Below, piece after piece: positions 1 through 5,560 of a stretch of DNA of 6,622 nt. The notes beneath the pieces are model-generated. The model saw only the letters and a list, made by a program, of their open reading frames with translations. It had not been told where the DNA came from and made no database searches. Numbering within the stretch: position 1 is the first letter of the stretch; each line of letters begins with the position of its first letter. The translations under genes were made by a program, and so were the position numbers. Origin of the DNA: CSBr16-57R1 sp041163265 (GTDB lineage Bacteria > Actinomycetota > Nitriliruptoria > Nitriliruptorales > Nitriliruptoraceae); NCBI GenBank assembly GCA_041163265.1, contig JBEARL010000086.1, forward strand, positions 1 to 6,622, given 5' to 3'.

Positions 1-128
1 GCGTCGTTCTCGAGCAGGATCTCGAGGACCTCGGTCGCGAGGTGCTCCGCGGCGTGGTCCGCGCCGCGGACGTCGTCGAGCCGCGCGCCGTCGGCGCCGA
101 TCAGGGCGTGCTGCAGGGTGGCGCTCAT
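1..128 (-). CDS. Unidentified protein, N-terminal fragment (runs off the left edge)
   Basis: The reading frame is open from the ATG at 128-126 to the window edge and gives 42 complete codons. It begins MSATLQHALIGADGARLDD and ends in a helix-like stretch rich in Ala, Leu and Glu. I do not recognise the family from this much. Codon third positions are almost all G or C, as in the neighbours, so it is likely real. It diverges from the ATPase gene, and its start lies only 2 bases from the iron box at 131-150, so iron control is likely; that is inference. An in-frame ATG at 176-174 would add 16 residues, but it would place the whole operator inside the coding region, so 128 is preferred. No Shine-Dalgarno is seen. 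A TACCCT hexamer 7 bases before the ATG suggests a leaderless transcript. Confidence 0.6.
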   Translation of the reverse strand, partial: MSATLQHALIGADGARLDDVRGADHAAEHLATEVLEILLEND

Positions 129-130
129 GC

Positions 131-150
131 AGGTAAGGGTAGCCTTACCC
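131..150. promoter_or_regulatory. DtxR/IdeR-type iron box in the divergent ATPase promoter
   Basis: The sequence AGGTAAGGGTAGCCTTACCC contains a perfect inverted repeat: GGTAAGG at 132-138 and CCTTACC at 143-149, separated by 4 bases. Against the IdeR/DmdR core AGGTnAGnCTnACCT, two overlapping 15-mers (131-145 and 136-150) each match 10 of the 12 defined bases. This fits the known binding of two regulator dimers to one operator. It lies between the divergent starts at 128 (minus) and 175 (plus), and it supplies the only AT-rich hexamers there: TAGCCT at 140-145 on plus and TACCCT at 141-136 on minus. Binding should therefore cover both core promoters. Repression under iron-replete conditions is inferred from the family and from the transporter gene. 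Confidence 0.8.
136..141 (-). promoter_or_regulatory. Putative -10 element for a leaderless transcript of the minus gene
   Basis: On the minus strand TACCCT matches TAnnnT. It ends 7 bases before the ATG at 128, the spacing expected if transcription begins at or beside the start codon. It lies wholly inside the iron box. No convincing -35 hexamer is visible. The call rests on position and the lack of a Shine-Dalgarno. Confidence 0.4.
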
Positions 151-154
151 CGCG

Positions 155-178
155 ATGCCGAGCCGCCACCGGTCATGA
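155..178 (+). CDS. Possible seven-codon leader peptide overlapping the ATPase start
   Basis: An ATG at 155 opens a short frame encoding MPSRHRS that ends with TGA at 176-178. This stop overlaps the ATPase start codon as ATGA (175-178). The ORF begins 5 bases after the iron box, where a transcript from the plus-strand TAGCCT (140-145) would start. The ATPase start has no Shine-Dalgarno, so ribosomes ending the mini-ORF could re-start on the ATPase ATG. An ORF this short can arise by chance, and its codons alone prove nothing. Treat it as a candidate only. Confidence 0.3.
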   Translation: MPSRHRS

Positions 179-1224
179 CCCGACCCTCCCCCGCGCCCGC
201 CCTGCGGTGCCGCGGCATCTCCCGGCGCTTCGGCGACGTCGTCGCGCTGGACGGCGTCGACCTCGACGTCCCGGCCGGGTCGCTGACGGCCCTGCTCGGG
301 CCTTCGGGCTGCGGGAAGACCACGCTGCTGCGGGTCGTCGCGGGCCTCGAGCGGCCCGACGCCGGCACGGTCGAGCTGGCGGGCCGGACCGTCGACGGTC
401 CCGGCGGGTCCGTGCCGCCCGAGGACCGCGGCGTCGGGCTCGTGTTCCAGGAGCACGCGCTGTTCCCGCACCTCGACGTCGCCGGCAACGTCGCGTTCGG
501 GCTGCGGCACCTCGACCGGGCGGCCCGGGCCGCGCGGGTCGAGGAGGTGCTGACGCTCGTCGGGCTCGGCGGCAGCGGCGGCCGCAGTCCGGCCGAGCTG
601 AGCGGCGGCCAGCGCCAGCGCATCGCCCTCGCGCGGGCCCTCGCGCCCGCTCCGACGCTGCTGCTGCTCGACGAGCCGTTCAGCTCGCTCGACGCGGCGC
701 TGCGGGTGACGCTCCGCGACGAGGTGCGGGCGATCCTCCGGGCCGCCGAGCAGACGGCGCTGCTCGTCACCCACGACCAGGAGGAGGCGCTCTCGGTCGC
801 GGACCGCATCGCGGTCATGTTCGACGGGCGGCTGCACCAGGTCGCCGACCCGCAGACGCTGTACCGGTCGCCGGCGACGCCCGAGGTGGCGGCGTTCATC
901 GGGGACGCCGACGTCCTGACGGGCCGGCGGGCCGGGCAGTACCTCGTCGACACGCCGCTCGGGCGGCTCGCGACGGCAGGCCCCGTGGCCGCCGAGGACG
1001 TCGCGGTGGTCGTCCGGCCCGAGGCAGTGCGGCTGCGGGCGCGAACCGACGGCACGGCGACGGTCCGCACCCTCACCTACTACGGGCGGGACCAGCTGGT
1101 CGGGGTCGAGCTCGGCGACGGCACACGGCTGCGCGCCCGGCGGGGCCCCGACCTCGACCTGCCGAGGGGGACCCGGGTCGACGTGGCCGTCGAGGGACCG
1201 GTCGTGACCTTCGCGCGGGCCTGA
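175..1224 (+). CDS. fbpC: Ferric-iron ABC transporter ATP-binding protein (FbpC/FutC-like)
   Basis: This 349-residue cytoplasmic ATPase would drive Fe(III) import through the permease encoded opposite it. All nucleotide-binding motifs are present: Walker A GPSGCGKTT (42-50), the Q-loop Q92 in FQEHALFPHL, signature LSGGQ (142-146), Walker B LLLLDEP (162-168), D-loop SSLD (170-173) and switch His200. A C-terminal TOBE-like beta domain follows at about 245-349, as in the Fbp/Pot/Mal-type importer ATPases, and the length is normal for that group. The frame also contains a GTG at 118 and an ATG at 127, but both lie upstream of or within the iron box and the divergent gene, so the ATG at 175 is chosen. 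No Shine-Dalgarno precedes it. It faces the permease gene tail to tail with 9 bases between the stops. Iron specificity is inferred from the neighbouring binding protein and iron box; the ATPase alone could equally serve a spermidine- or thiamine-type system. Confidence 0.93.
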   Translation: MTRPSPAPALRCRGISRRFGDVVALDGVDLDVPAGSLTALLGPSGCGKTTLLRVVAGLERPDAGTVELAGRTVDGPGGSVPPEDRGVGLVFQEHALFPHLDVAGNVAFGLRHLDRAARAARVEEVLTLVGLGGSGGRSPAELSGGQRQRIALARALAPAPTLLLLDEPFSSLDAALRVTLRDEVRAILRAAEQTALLVTHDQEEALSVADRIAVMFDGRLHQVADPQTLYRSPATPEVAAFIGDADVLTGRRAGQYLVDTPLGRLATAGPVAAEDVAVVVRPEAVRLRARTDGTATVRTLTYYGRDQLVGVELGDGTRLRARRGPDLDLPRGTRVDVAVEGPVVTFARA

Positions 1225-1238
1225 GGGTCCGGCTCAGG
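1220..1238. terminator. Inverted repeat across both convergent stop codons, possible bidirectional terminator
   Basis: CCTGAG (1220-1225) and CTCAGG (1233-1238) form a perfect 6-bp stem around a 7-base loop. The plus-strand TGA (1222-1224) lies in one arm and the minus-strand TGA (reading 1236-1234) in the other. The whole gap between the two genes is inside this hairpin. There is no T-tract on either side, so it is not a classical intrinsic terminator, but actinobacterial terminators often lack one. Termination is inference. Confidence 0.4.
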
Positions 1239-2811
1239 ACACGACGTCGGCGCCCCGCTCGAGCGCGACGAGCAGCGCCCCGACCGCGGTCATGCCGACG
1301 GCGACCATCGCGAGCGACGGGACCGCCGCCTGGGCCCAGAGGCTCTCGGCCGTCGCCTGCCAGACCCAGACGGCGAGCGTGTCGACGCCGAACGGCCGCA
1401 GCAGCAGCGTGATCGGCAGCTCCTTCACCGTGTCGATCGCGAGCAGCGCCGCGGCGGCGAGGACCGCGTACCGCGCCTGCGGCAGCTCGACGGTCAGCGC
1501 GACGCGGGTCGGGCGGGCCCCGAGGACCCGGGCGCTCGCGACGGTCTCGGGCGGGACGCGGTCGAGCCCGGCGTCGACGCCCTGGTAGCCGACGGCGAGG
1601 AACCGCACCACCAGCGCGAACACGAGACCGGCGGTCGAGCCGACGACGAGCATGCCCCGCGGCAGGTCGAGCGCACGGCCGACCGCGGCCAGGGTGATGA
1701 CCGCGCCGACGGCGACGACGGGACCGGGCATCGCGTACCCGAGCGACGCGATCCGCCCGAGCGCGCGGCCGACGCCGCCGCGGCGCCGAGCCGAGAGGGC
1801 GAGGACGGTCCCGGCGACGAGGCACGTGGCGGCCGCCGTGCCGGCGACGGTGACGGTGCTGACGACGTGGTGGCCGAGCCCCCCGGCCACCGTCGCGGTC
1901 GCCGTGCCGGCCTCCCGCGCCCATACGACGAGCCGCACCAGCGGGACGCCGACGGAGAGCGCGAGGACCGCGGCGACCGCGCCCTGCGCCGCCCGCGCCG
2001 CTCCGCCGCTCAGCACCCGCGGCCGCAGCGCACGTCCCGCCGCCGCCGGCGCGTGGCCGGCGCCGCGGCGCAGCAGCCGCTCGGCCGCGATCAGCGCGAC
2101 CGCGGCGACGAGCAGCGCGGTCGCGAGCTCGGCCGCGGCCTGCCGGTCGCCCGTGCCGAACCAGACGCGGAGCACCCCGTCGGCCAGGGTGCTGACGTTG
2201 AACAGCCGCACGGTCCCGATGTCGGTCAGGACCTCCATCGCGACGAGCGCGCCCCCGGCGGCGAGGGCCGGACGGGCCATCGGCAGCGCGACGCGCCGGA
2301 ACGTCGCGACCGGACCGTGACCGAGGGTCCGGGCCGCGTCGAGCGCGTCGGCGGCCGCGTCGCGGAACGCGGCGCGGGCGAAGAGGTAGACGTAGGGGTA
2401 GAGCGTCAGGATCAGCGCGACCGCGCAGAGCCAGAGGCTCCGCACGGCGCGGACGCCGAACGGTCCCGACAGCGTGTCCAGCCAGACGAACCCGGCGACG
2501 TACCCGGGGACCGCGAGCGGCGTGACCAGCAGCCACCCGACCACCCGGCGACCCGGGAAGCGGTGGGCCGCGACGAGCCAGGCCAGCCCCGTGCCGAGGA
2601 CCAACGTCCCGGTCAGGACCAGCACCAGCAGCAGCGCCGTGTCGCGGAGCATGCCCGGCAGGCGCGTCTGCCACAGCCGGACCCAGACCTCGGTCGACGG
2701 GTCCGCGACCGAGGCGACGAGGACGCCGATCGGGGCGGCGACCACGGCGGTGATCGCGACGGTCGCCGCCCAGCCGGGGAGCGCGCGCAGACGGGGCGAC
2801 GCGACGCTCAC
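1234..2811 (-). CDS. fbpB: Ferric-iron ABC transporter permease, fused two-domain type (FbpB-like)
   Basis: This 525-residue inner-membrane protein forms the channel of the Fe(III) importer. About twelve hydrophobic segments fall into two homologous MetI-type halves (roughly 15-245 and 275-516), so one chain supplies both permease domains as in FbpB and ThiP. Each half has the cytoplasmic EAA-like loop that docks on the ATPase: residues 155-178 (DAARTLGHGP, then RRVALPMARPA) and 421-445 (SARVLGARPTRVALTVELPQA). Phrases typical of iron permeases follow each loop: EVLTDIGTVRLFN (193-205) and DTVKELPITLLLRPFGVDTL (460-479). The GTG at 2811 is chosen because GAGG lies 5 bases before it, within the end of the upstream gene; the gap to that gene's stop is 7 bases. 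It is therefore the second gene of an operon with the binding protein and shares the iron-box promoter near 3933. A polyamine or thiamine permease is the main alternative but fits less well. Confidence 0.93.
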   Translation of the reverse strand: MSVASPRLRALPGWAATVAITAVVAAPIGVLVASVADPSTEVWVRLWQTRLPGMLRDTALLLVLVLTGTLVLGTGLAWLVAAHRFPGRRVVGWLLVTPLAVPGYVAGFVWLDTLSGPFGVRAVRSLWLCAVALILTLYPYVYLFARAAFRDAAADALDAARTLGHGPVATFRRVALPMARPALAAGGALVAMEVLTDIGTVRLFNVSTLADGVLRVWFGTGDRQAAAELATALLVAAVALIAAERLLRRGAGHAPAAAGRALRPRVLSGGAARAAQGAVAAVLALSVGVPLVRLVVWAREAGTATATVAGGLGHHVVSTVTVAGTAAATCLVAGTVLALSARRRGGVGRALGRIASLGYAMPGPVVAVGAVITLAAVGRALDLPRGMLVVGSTAGLVFALVVRFLAVGYQGVDAGLDRVPPETVASARVLGARPTRVALTVELPQARYAVLAAAALLAIDTVKELPITLLLRPFGVDTLAVWVWQATAESLWAQAAVPSLAMVAVGMTAVGALLVALERGADVVS

Positions 2812-2816
2812 GGACG

Positions 2817-2820
2817 CCTC
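2817..2820 (-). promoter_or_regulatory. Ribosome binding site of the permease, overlapping the upstream stop
   Basis: Minus-strand GAGG sits 5 bases before the GTG at 2811 and shares bases with the TGA (2821-2819) that ends the binding-protein gene. The arrangement indicates translational coupling and decides the permease start. Confidence 0.6.
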
Positions 2821-3886
2821 ACTCGTACCCCACCACCGACAGCAGGTCGACCGCCTCGGCGTTCAGCGCGCCGAGCTCGCGGACCGAGGCCGTGTCCGAC
2901 GCGAAGGTCCCGAACCCGACGAGCACCTCGGCCGGCGTCAGGTCCGGGTCGGCCGGGTACTCGAAGTTCGCGTCGCTGAACGAGCGCTGTCCGTCGGTCG
3001 CGAGCCACTCGAGCAGCGCAACCGCGCCGTCCGGGTTCGGGGCCGCGGCGAGGACCGCGGCGGCGCTCACGTTGACGTGGGCGCCGACACCGTCCTGCTC
3101 GGGCCAGGTGATCGCGACGGGGAACGCCGGGTCCTCCGTGCGGAGCCGGCCCAGATAGTAGGAGTTGGCGAGCGCCACGTCGCAGTCGCCGGCGGCGATG
3201 GCCCGCAGCAGCTCCGTGTCCGAGTTGATGTAGATCGGATCGTTCGCGACCCAGGCCGCGACGATCGCCTCGGCGGCCGCGCGGCCCTCGTTGCGGATCA
3301 GCGCCGCGACGAGGGACTGCGTGTAGGGATGGGTGCTCGGCCGGAGGCAGAGGCGGCCGCGCCACACCGGGTCGCCGAGCGCCGCGTAGGTGGTCGGCGG
3401 CGCGTCGACCCGCTCGGTCGAGGACTGGATGACGCGGAGGCGGCGGCTCAACGTGAACCAGGTGTCGTCCTCGGCCCTGAGGTCGGCCGGGATCGCCTCG
3501 CGCAGGACGTCGCTGTCGACGGGGGCGAGCAGGCCGGCCGCGGCGGCCAGCGCGATGTTCGCCGCGTCGGCGGTCATCACGACGTCGGCCGGGGTGTTGT
3601 CCCCCTCGGCGAGCAGGCGCTCGCGCAGCTCGGGGTCGGAGCCCGTGGTGAACCGGACCTCGATACCGGTCGCGGCGGTGAACTCCTCGAACACCGACTC
3701 GATGCCGTAGTGGCGTCCGGTGTAGACGGTCACGACCCCGCCGGCGCCGGCCCCGGCCGTCGGGTCCGCGTCCGCGGTCGGCGCGGCGTCGTCCGTCGCC
3801 GCACCACCGCAGGCCGAGAGGACGAGGGGGACGGCCACGAGGGCGGCGAGGCGGCGGCGCGTGGTGGCGACGCGGGAGCGGGGCAT
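2819..3886 (-). CDS. fbpA: Ferric-iron-binding lipoprotein of the ABC importer (FbpA/FutA/IdiA family)
   Basis: This 355-residue solute-binding protein captures Fe(III) outside the membrane and hands it to the permease. A basic n-region, a hydrophobic segment (13-23) and the lipobox LSAC (23-26) predict lipid attachment at Cys26; a low-complexity Ala/Asp/Gly linker runs to about 50. The mature domain starts with VYTGRHYGIESVF (54-66), the family's first iron-ligand region. NSYYLGRL (241-248) carries the tandem tyrosines Y243-Y244 that coordinate ferric iron in FbpA and FutA proteins. WPEQDGVGAHVNVSAAAV (261-278) is a further family signature. C180 (RLCLRPS) and C235 (GDCDVALANSYY) lie at places where FutA-like proteins also have Cys. 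The ATG at 3886 has GGAGG 6 bases upstream. It is first in the operon, 7 bases before the permease gene, and is preceded by an iron box, so induction under iron starvation is expected. Confidence 0.95.
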   Translation of the reverse strand: MPRSRVATTRRRLAALVAVPLVLSACGGAATDDAAPTADADPTAGAGAGGVVTVYTGRHYGIESVFEEFTAATGIEVRFTTGSDPELRERLLAEGDNTPADVVMTADAANIALAAAAGLLAPVDSDVLREAIPADLRAEDDTWFTLSRRLRVIQSSTERVDAPPTTYAALGDPVWRGRLCLRPSTHPYTQSLVAALIRNEGRAAAEAIVAAWVANDPIYINSDTELLRAIAAGDCDVALANSYYLGRLRTEDPAFPVAITWPEQDGVGAHVNVSAAAVLAAAPNPDGAVALLEWLATDGQRSFSDANFEYPADPDLTPAEVLVGFGTFASDTASVRELGALNAEAVDLLSVVGYE

Positions 3887-3892
3887 CGGGGA

Positions 3893-3897
3893 CCTCC
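3893..3897 (-). promoter_or_regulatory. Strong Shine-Dalgarno of the iron-binding lipoprotein
   Basis: GGAGG on the minus strand, 6 bases before the ATG at 3886, fixes that start. It and the AGGAGG at 4548-4553 are the only strong Shine-Dalgarno sequences in the window. Confidence 0.8.
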
Positions 3898-3927
3898 GGA
3901 GGGACGACGGCCGGGAGCGACCATCAG

Positions 3928-3947
3928 AGGTAAGGTTAGCCTAACCT
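3928..3947. promoter_or_regulatory. DtxR/IdeR-type iron box upstream of the iron-binding lipoprotein
   Basis: AGGTTAG-C-CTAACCT at 3933-3947 is a perfect 7-1-7 palindrome and matches all 12 defined bases of AGGTnAGnCTnACCT. A second overlapping copy (3928-3942) matches 10 of 12, the same 5-bp-offset double design as the box at 131-150. It lies about 36 bases upstream of the lipoprotein Shine-Dalgarno and contains -10-like hexamers on both strands. It should repress the lipoprotein-permease operon when iron is ample. The plus-strand gene at 4003 has its own -10 45 bases beyond the box, so control of that gene is uncertain. Confidence 0.88.
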
Positions 3948-3990
3948 CGTGCGGTCGGATGGCCGCCGGTGGCCGCTGGGACGCCATCGG

Positions 3991-3996
3991 TAGCCT
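3991..3996 (+). promoter_or_regulatory. Putative -10 element for the leaderless gene at 4003
   Basis: TAGCCT matches TAnnnT and is followed by 6 bases and then the ATG. This is the usual geometry of leaderless actinobacterial genes, where the A of ATG is the first transcribed base. No Shine-Dalgarno precedes the ATG, which agrees. The -35 region has no clear consensus. Confidence 0.55.
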
Positions 3997-4002
3997 CCCC
4001 GC

Positions 4003-4509
4003 ATGCCCGACACGCCCGCGCCCCCGGCCTTCGCCTGGGACTGGCTGGGTCGGCAGCGGCTGGTGTGGGTGGAGGCTCGGCGCCGGCTCGCGCCGGCCCC
4101 GGCCGGGGACCCCCGGCCGGCCGACGTCCCGGACTGGTCCGATCTCCTCGACCGCGGTCCGGTCCGGCGAGCCCTCGGCGCCGACGACGCGGACGGCGGC
4201 GGCCCGGACTGGGCGGCCCTCGCCACCCGGGCCGAGGTCGTCGCGGCGCTTCGGGACGCGTACGGCCACGACCCCGCCGTCCGCGCCGCCGTCGACGGCG
4301 CCGTCGCCGACGTCGCGTTCCTCGGCCGGCGCGGCGGCGACCTCGCCGCGCTCGGGGTCCGGACCCCGCCCCGCGGCCTCCGCTGGTGGTGGGCGCACCT
4401 CGGCGGCGTCGACGCGGACCCGGTCCCGGTCGAGCCCCGCGCGGCGGGCGTGCAGCTGACCCTCGCCGACGTGATGACCGGCTACGGCGATCCGGCCCCG
4501 GTCGGCTGA
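4003..4509 (+). CDS. Hypothetical Trp-rich protein of 168 residues
   Basis: I do not recognise this protein. It has no signal peptide, no membrane segment and no obvious catalytic motif. It is acidic and Ala/Asp/Arg-rich, with eight tryptophans (12, 14, 22, 45, 70, 128-130), including FAWDWLGRQRLVWVEARRRL near the N terminus and RGLRWWWAHLGG near the C terminus. Residues 76-106 look like an alpha-helical Ala-rich stretch. Third-position G/C use matches its neighbours, supporting real coding. It diverges from the iron-binding lipoprotein, with the iron box 56-70 bases upstream. It is followed after 49 bases by the oxygenase gene on the same strand. The -10 at 3991 suggests its own leaderless promoter. 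It may be co-transcribed with the oxygenase, but that gene has its own strong Shine-Dalgarno. Confidence 0.75.
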   Translation: MPDTPAPPAFAWDWLGRQRLVWVEARRRLAPAPAGDPRPADVPDWSDLLDRGPVRRALGADDADGGGPDWAALATRAEVVAALRDAYGHDPAVRAAVDGAVADVAFLGRRGGDLAALGVRTPPRGLRWWWAHLGGVDADPVPVEPRAAGVQLTLADVMTGYGDPAPVG

Positions 4510-4547
4510 CGAACCCGACGTGCGGCGCACGGCCGCACGCGCAGCGC

Positions 4548-4553
4548 AGGAGG
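4548..4553 (+). promoter_or_regulatory. Shine-Dalgarno deciding the oxygenase start
   Basis: AGGAGG lies 5 bases before the GTG at 4559. A longer frame from the GTG at 4520 would bury this perfect ribosome binding site and add 13 residues of Arg/Ala-rich sequence, so 4559 is the better start. Confidence 0.75.
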
Positions 4554-4558
4554 CGGCC

Positions 4559-5560
4559 GTGGGCGGACGTACCCCCGTCACGCTCGAGCCGATGTCCCCC
4601 GGGCTGCCCCTGCTCGGCCGCGCCGTCCGGGGCGTGCTGACGACGATGTTCGGCCCACCGCCGTTCGACGCGACGGTCGACCCCGGCGACGAGGGTCTGA
4701 CCGGCCCCGGGTCGGCGTCGTGGCGCGTCATCGGCGACCCGGCGGCGATCGCCGGCGGGATCCGCGGCCTGCTGGTGCAGGTGAGCCACCCCCACGCCAT
4801 GGCCGGGGTCCACGACCACTCCGCCTTCCGCGAGGACCCGCTCGGACGCCTGCAGCGCACCTCGGCGTACGTCACGACGTCGGCGTTCGGGTCGACCCGC
4901 GAGGCCCTCTCGGTCGCCGCCCGCGTCCGGGCCGTCCACCCGCGCGTGCACGGCACCGCCCCCGACGGGTCCCCCTACCGCGGCGACGACCCACACCTGC
5001 TGACGTGGGTCTCGGTCGCGCTGACGTCGTCGTTCCTCGCCGCGCACCGGCGCTGGGCGCCCGACGTGCTGACGCCCGCGGAGGAGGACGCCTTCGTCGC
5101 CCAGCAGGGCCGCATCGGTGCGCTGCGCGACGACCCCGACGCCCGGTCGGCGTTCCGCCGCGGCGAGCTCGACGCCGAGCTGCCGCTCGTCGCCGAGGGG
5201 CTGCTTCCGACCACGGCCGCCCGGCTCGACGCGACGATGGCCCGGTTCGCGCCCGAGCTCGGCATCAACCACCAGGGCCGCGAGGCACTGGCGTTCCTCG
5301 ACCGGCCGCCGATCCCCCGCATCGCCCGGCCCGGCTACCGCGTGCTGTTCCGGGGTGCGGTCGGGTCGCTCGACGACGTGCTGCGGCACGCGCTCGAGCT
5401 CGACGCCATGGCCGCCGACGCCGCGCGCACCACCGCACGGGCCGGTGCCGCGCTGACCGCGATGCGGGTCGCGACGGGCAGCTCGCCGTCGATCCGCGCG
5501 GCCTGGGCCCGGGCGAACGCCGCACCGGCTCCCGCCGCCGACTCCGCGGTCCGGCGGTGA
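4559..5560 (+). CDS. Oxygenase MpaB family protein (DUF2236, latex-clearing-protein-like)
   Basis: This 333-residue protein belongs to the family of fungal MpaB and bacterial Lcp, haem-dependent oxygenases that cleave isoprenoid or other hydrophobic chains. The family core is clear: LLVQVSHPHAMAGVHDHSAF (71-90), then DPLGRLQRT (93-101) with Arg97 and Thr101 four residues apart like the essential Arg164/Thr168 of Lcp, then AVHPRVHG (125-132). His127 is the likely axial haem ligand; His131 is a second candidate. The YRGDDPHLLTWVSVALTSSF segment (140-159) corresponds to the next conserved helix, but position 152 is Ser where many relatives have His. No signal peptide or membrane anchor is evident, so it is probably cytoplasmic. 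The natural substrate is unknown. Its stop overlaps the next gene's start (GTGA), so it is coupled to the transporter gene. Confidence 0.88.
   Translation: MGGRTPVTLEPMSPGLPLLGRAVRGVLTTMFGPPPFDATVDPGDEGLTGPGSASWRVIGDPAAIAGGIRGLLVQVSHPHAMAGVHDHSAFREDPLGRLQRTSAYVTTSAFGSTREALSVAARVRAVHPRVHGTAPDGSPYRGDDPHLLTWVSVALTSSFLAAHRRWAPDVLTPAEEDAFVAQQGRIGALRDDPDARSAFRRGELDAELPLVAEGLLPTTAARLDATMARFAPELGINHQGREALAFLDRPPIPRIARPGYRVLFRGAVGSLDDVLRHALELDAMAADAARTTARAGAALTAMRVATGSSPSIRAAWARANAAPAPAADSAVRR

Noticed and set aside
118..174. Upstream extension of the ATPase to GTG 118 or ATG 127
   Set aside because: It would put the iron box inside the coding region and overlap the divergent gene. The family's N terminus aligns well with a start at 175.
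42..1412. Plus-strand 456-codon frame overlapping the ATPase in another register
   Set aside because: The composition is almost all Arg, Ala, Gly and Pro. The ATPase frame carries every ABC motif, so this is a shadow.
1073..2674. Minus-strand 533-codon frame in another register of the permease
   Set aside because: It is Arg/Gly/Pro-rich with no membrane segments, while the alternative frame gives a complete twelve-segment permease.
2474..4459. Long plus-strand open frame (661 codons) across the permease end, lipoprotein and iron box
   Set aside because: It is antisense to well-supported iron transporter genes, runs through the operator, and has low-complexity Arg/Gly composition.
4520..4558. 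Upstream extension of the oxygenase to GTG 4520
   Set aside because: It places a perfect AGGAGG with ideal spacing to GTG 4559 inside the gene and adds only an Arg/Ala-rich stretch.
3941..5389. Long minus-strand open frame (482 codons) opposite the unknown gene and the oxygenase
   Set aside because: It is dominated by Arg, Gly, Pro and Ala with no domain. It lies antisense to two frames with clear codon bias and, in one case, family motifs. Such shadows are expected at this GC content.
4720..5556. Upstream extension of the transporter frame through the oxygenase gene
   Set aside because: This part reads as Arg/Ala/Pro low complexity and shadows the oxygenase. The first membrane segment begins just after the GTG at 5557.
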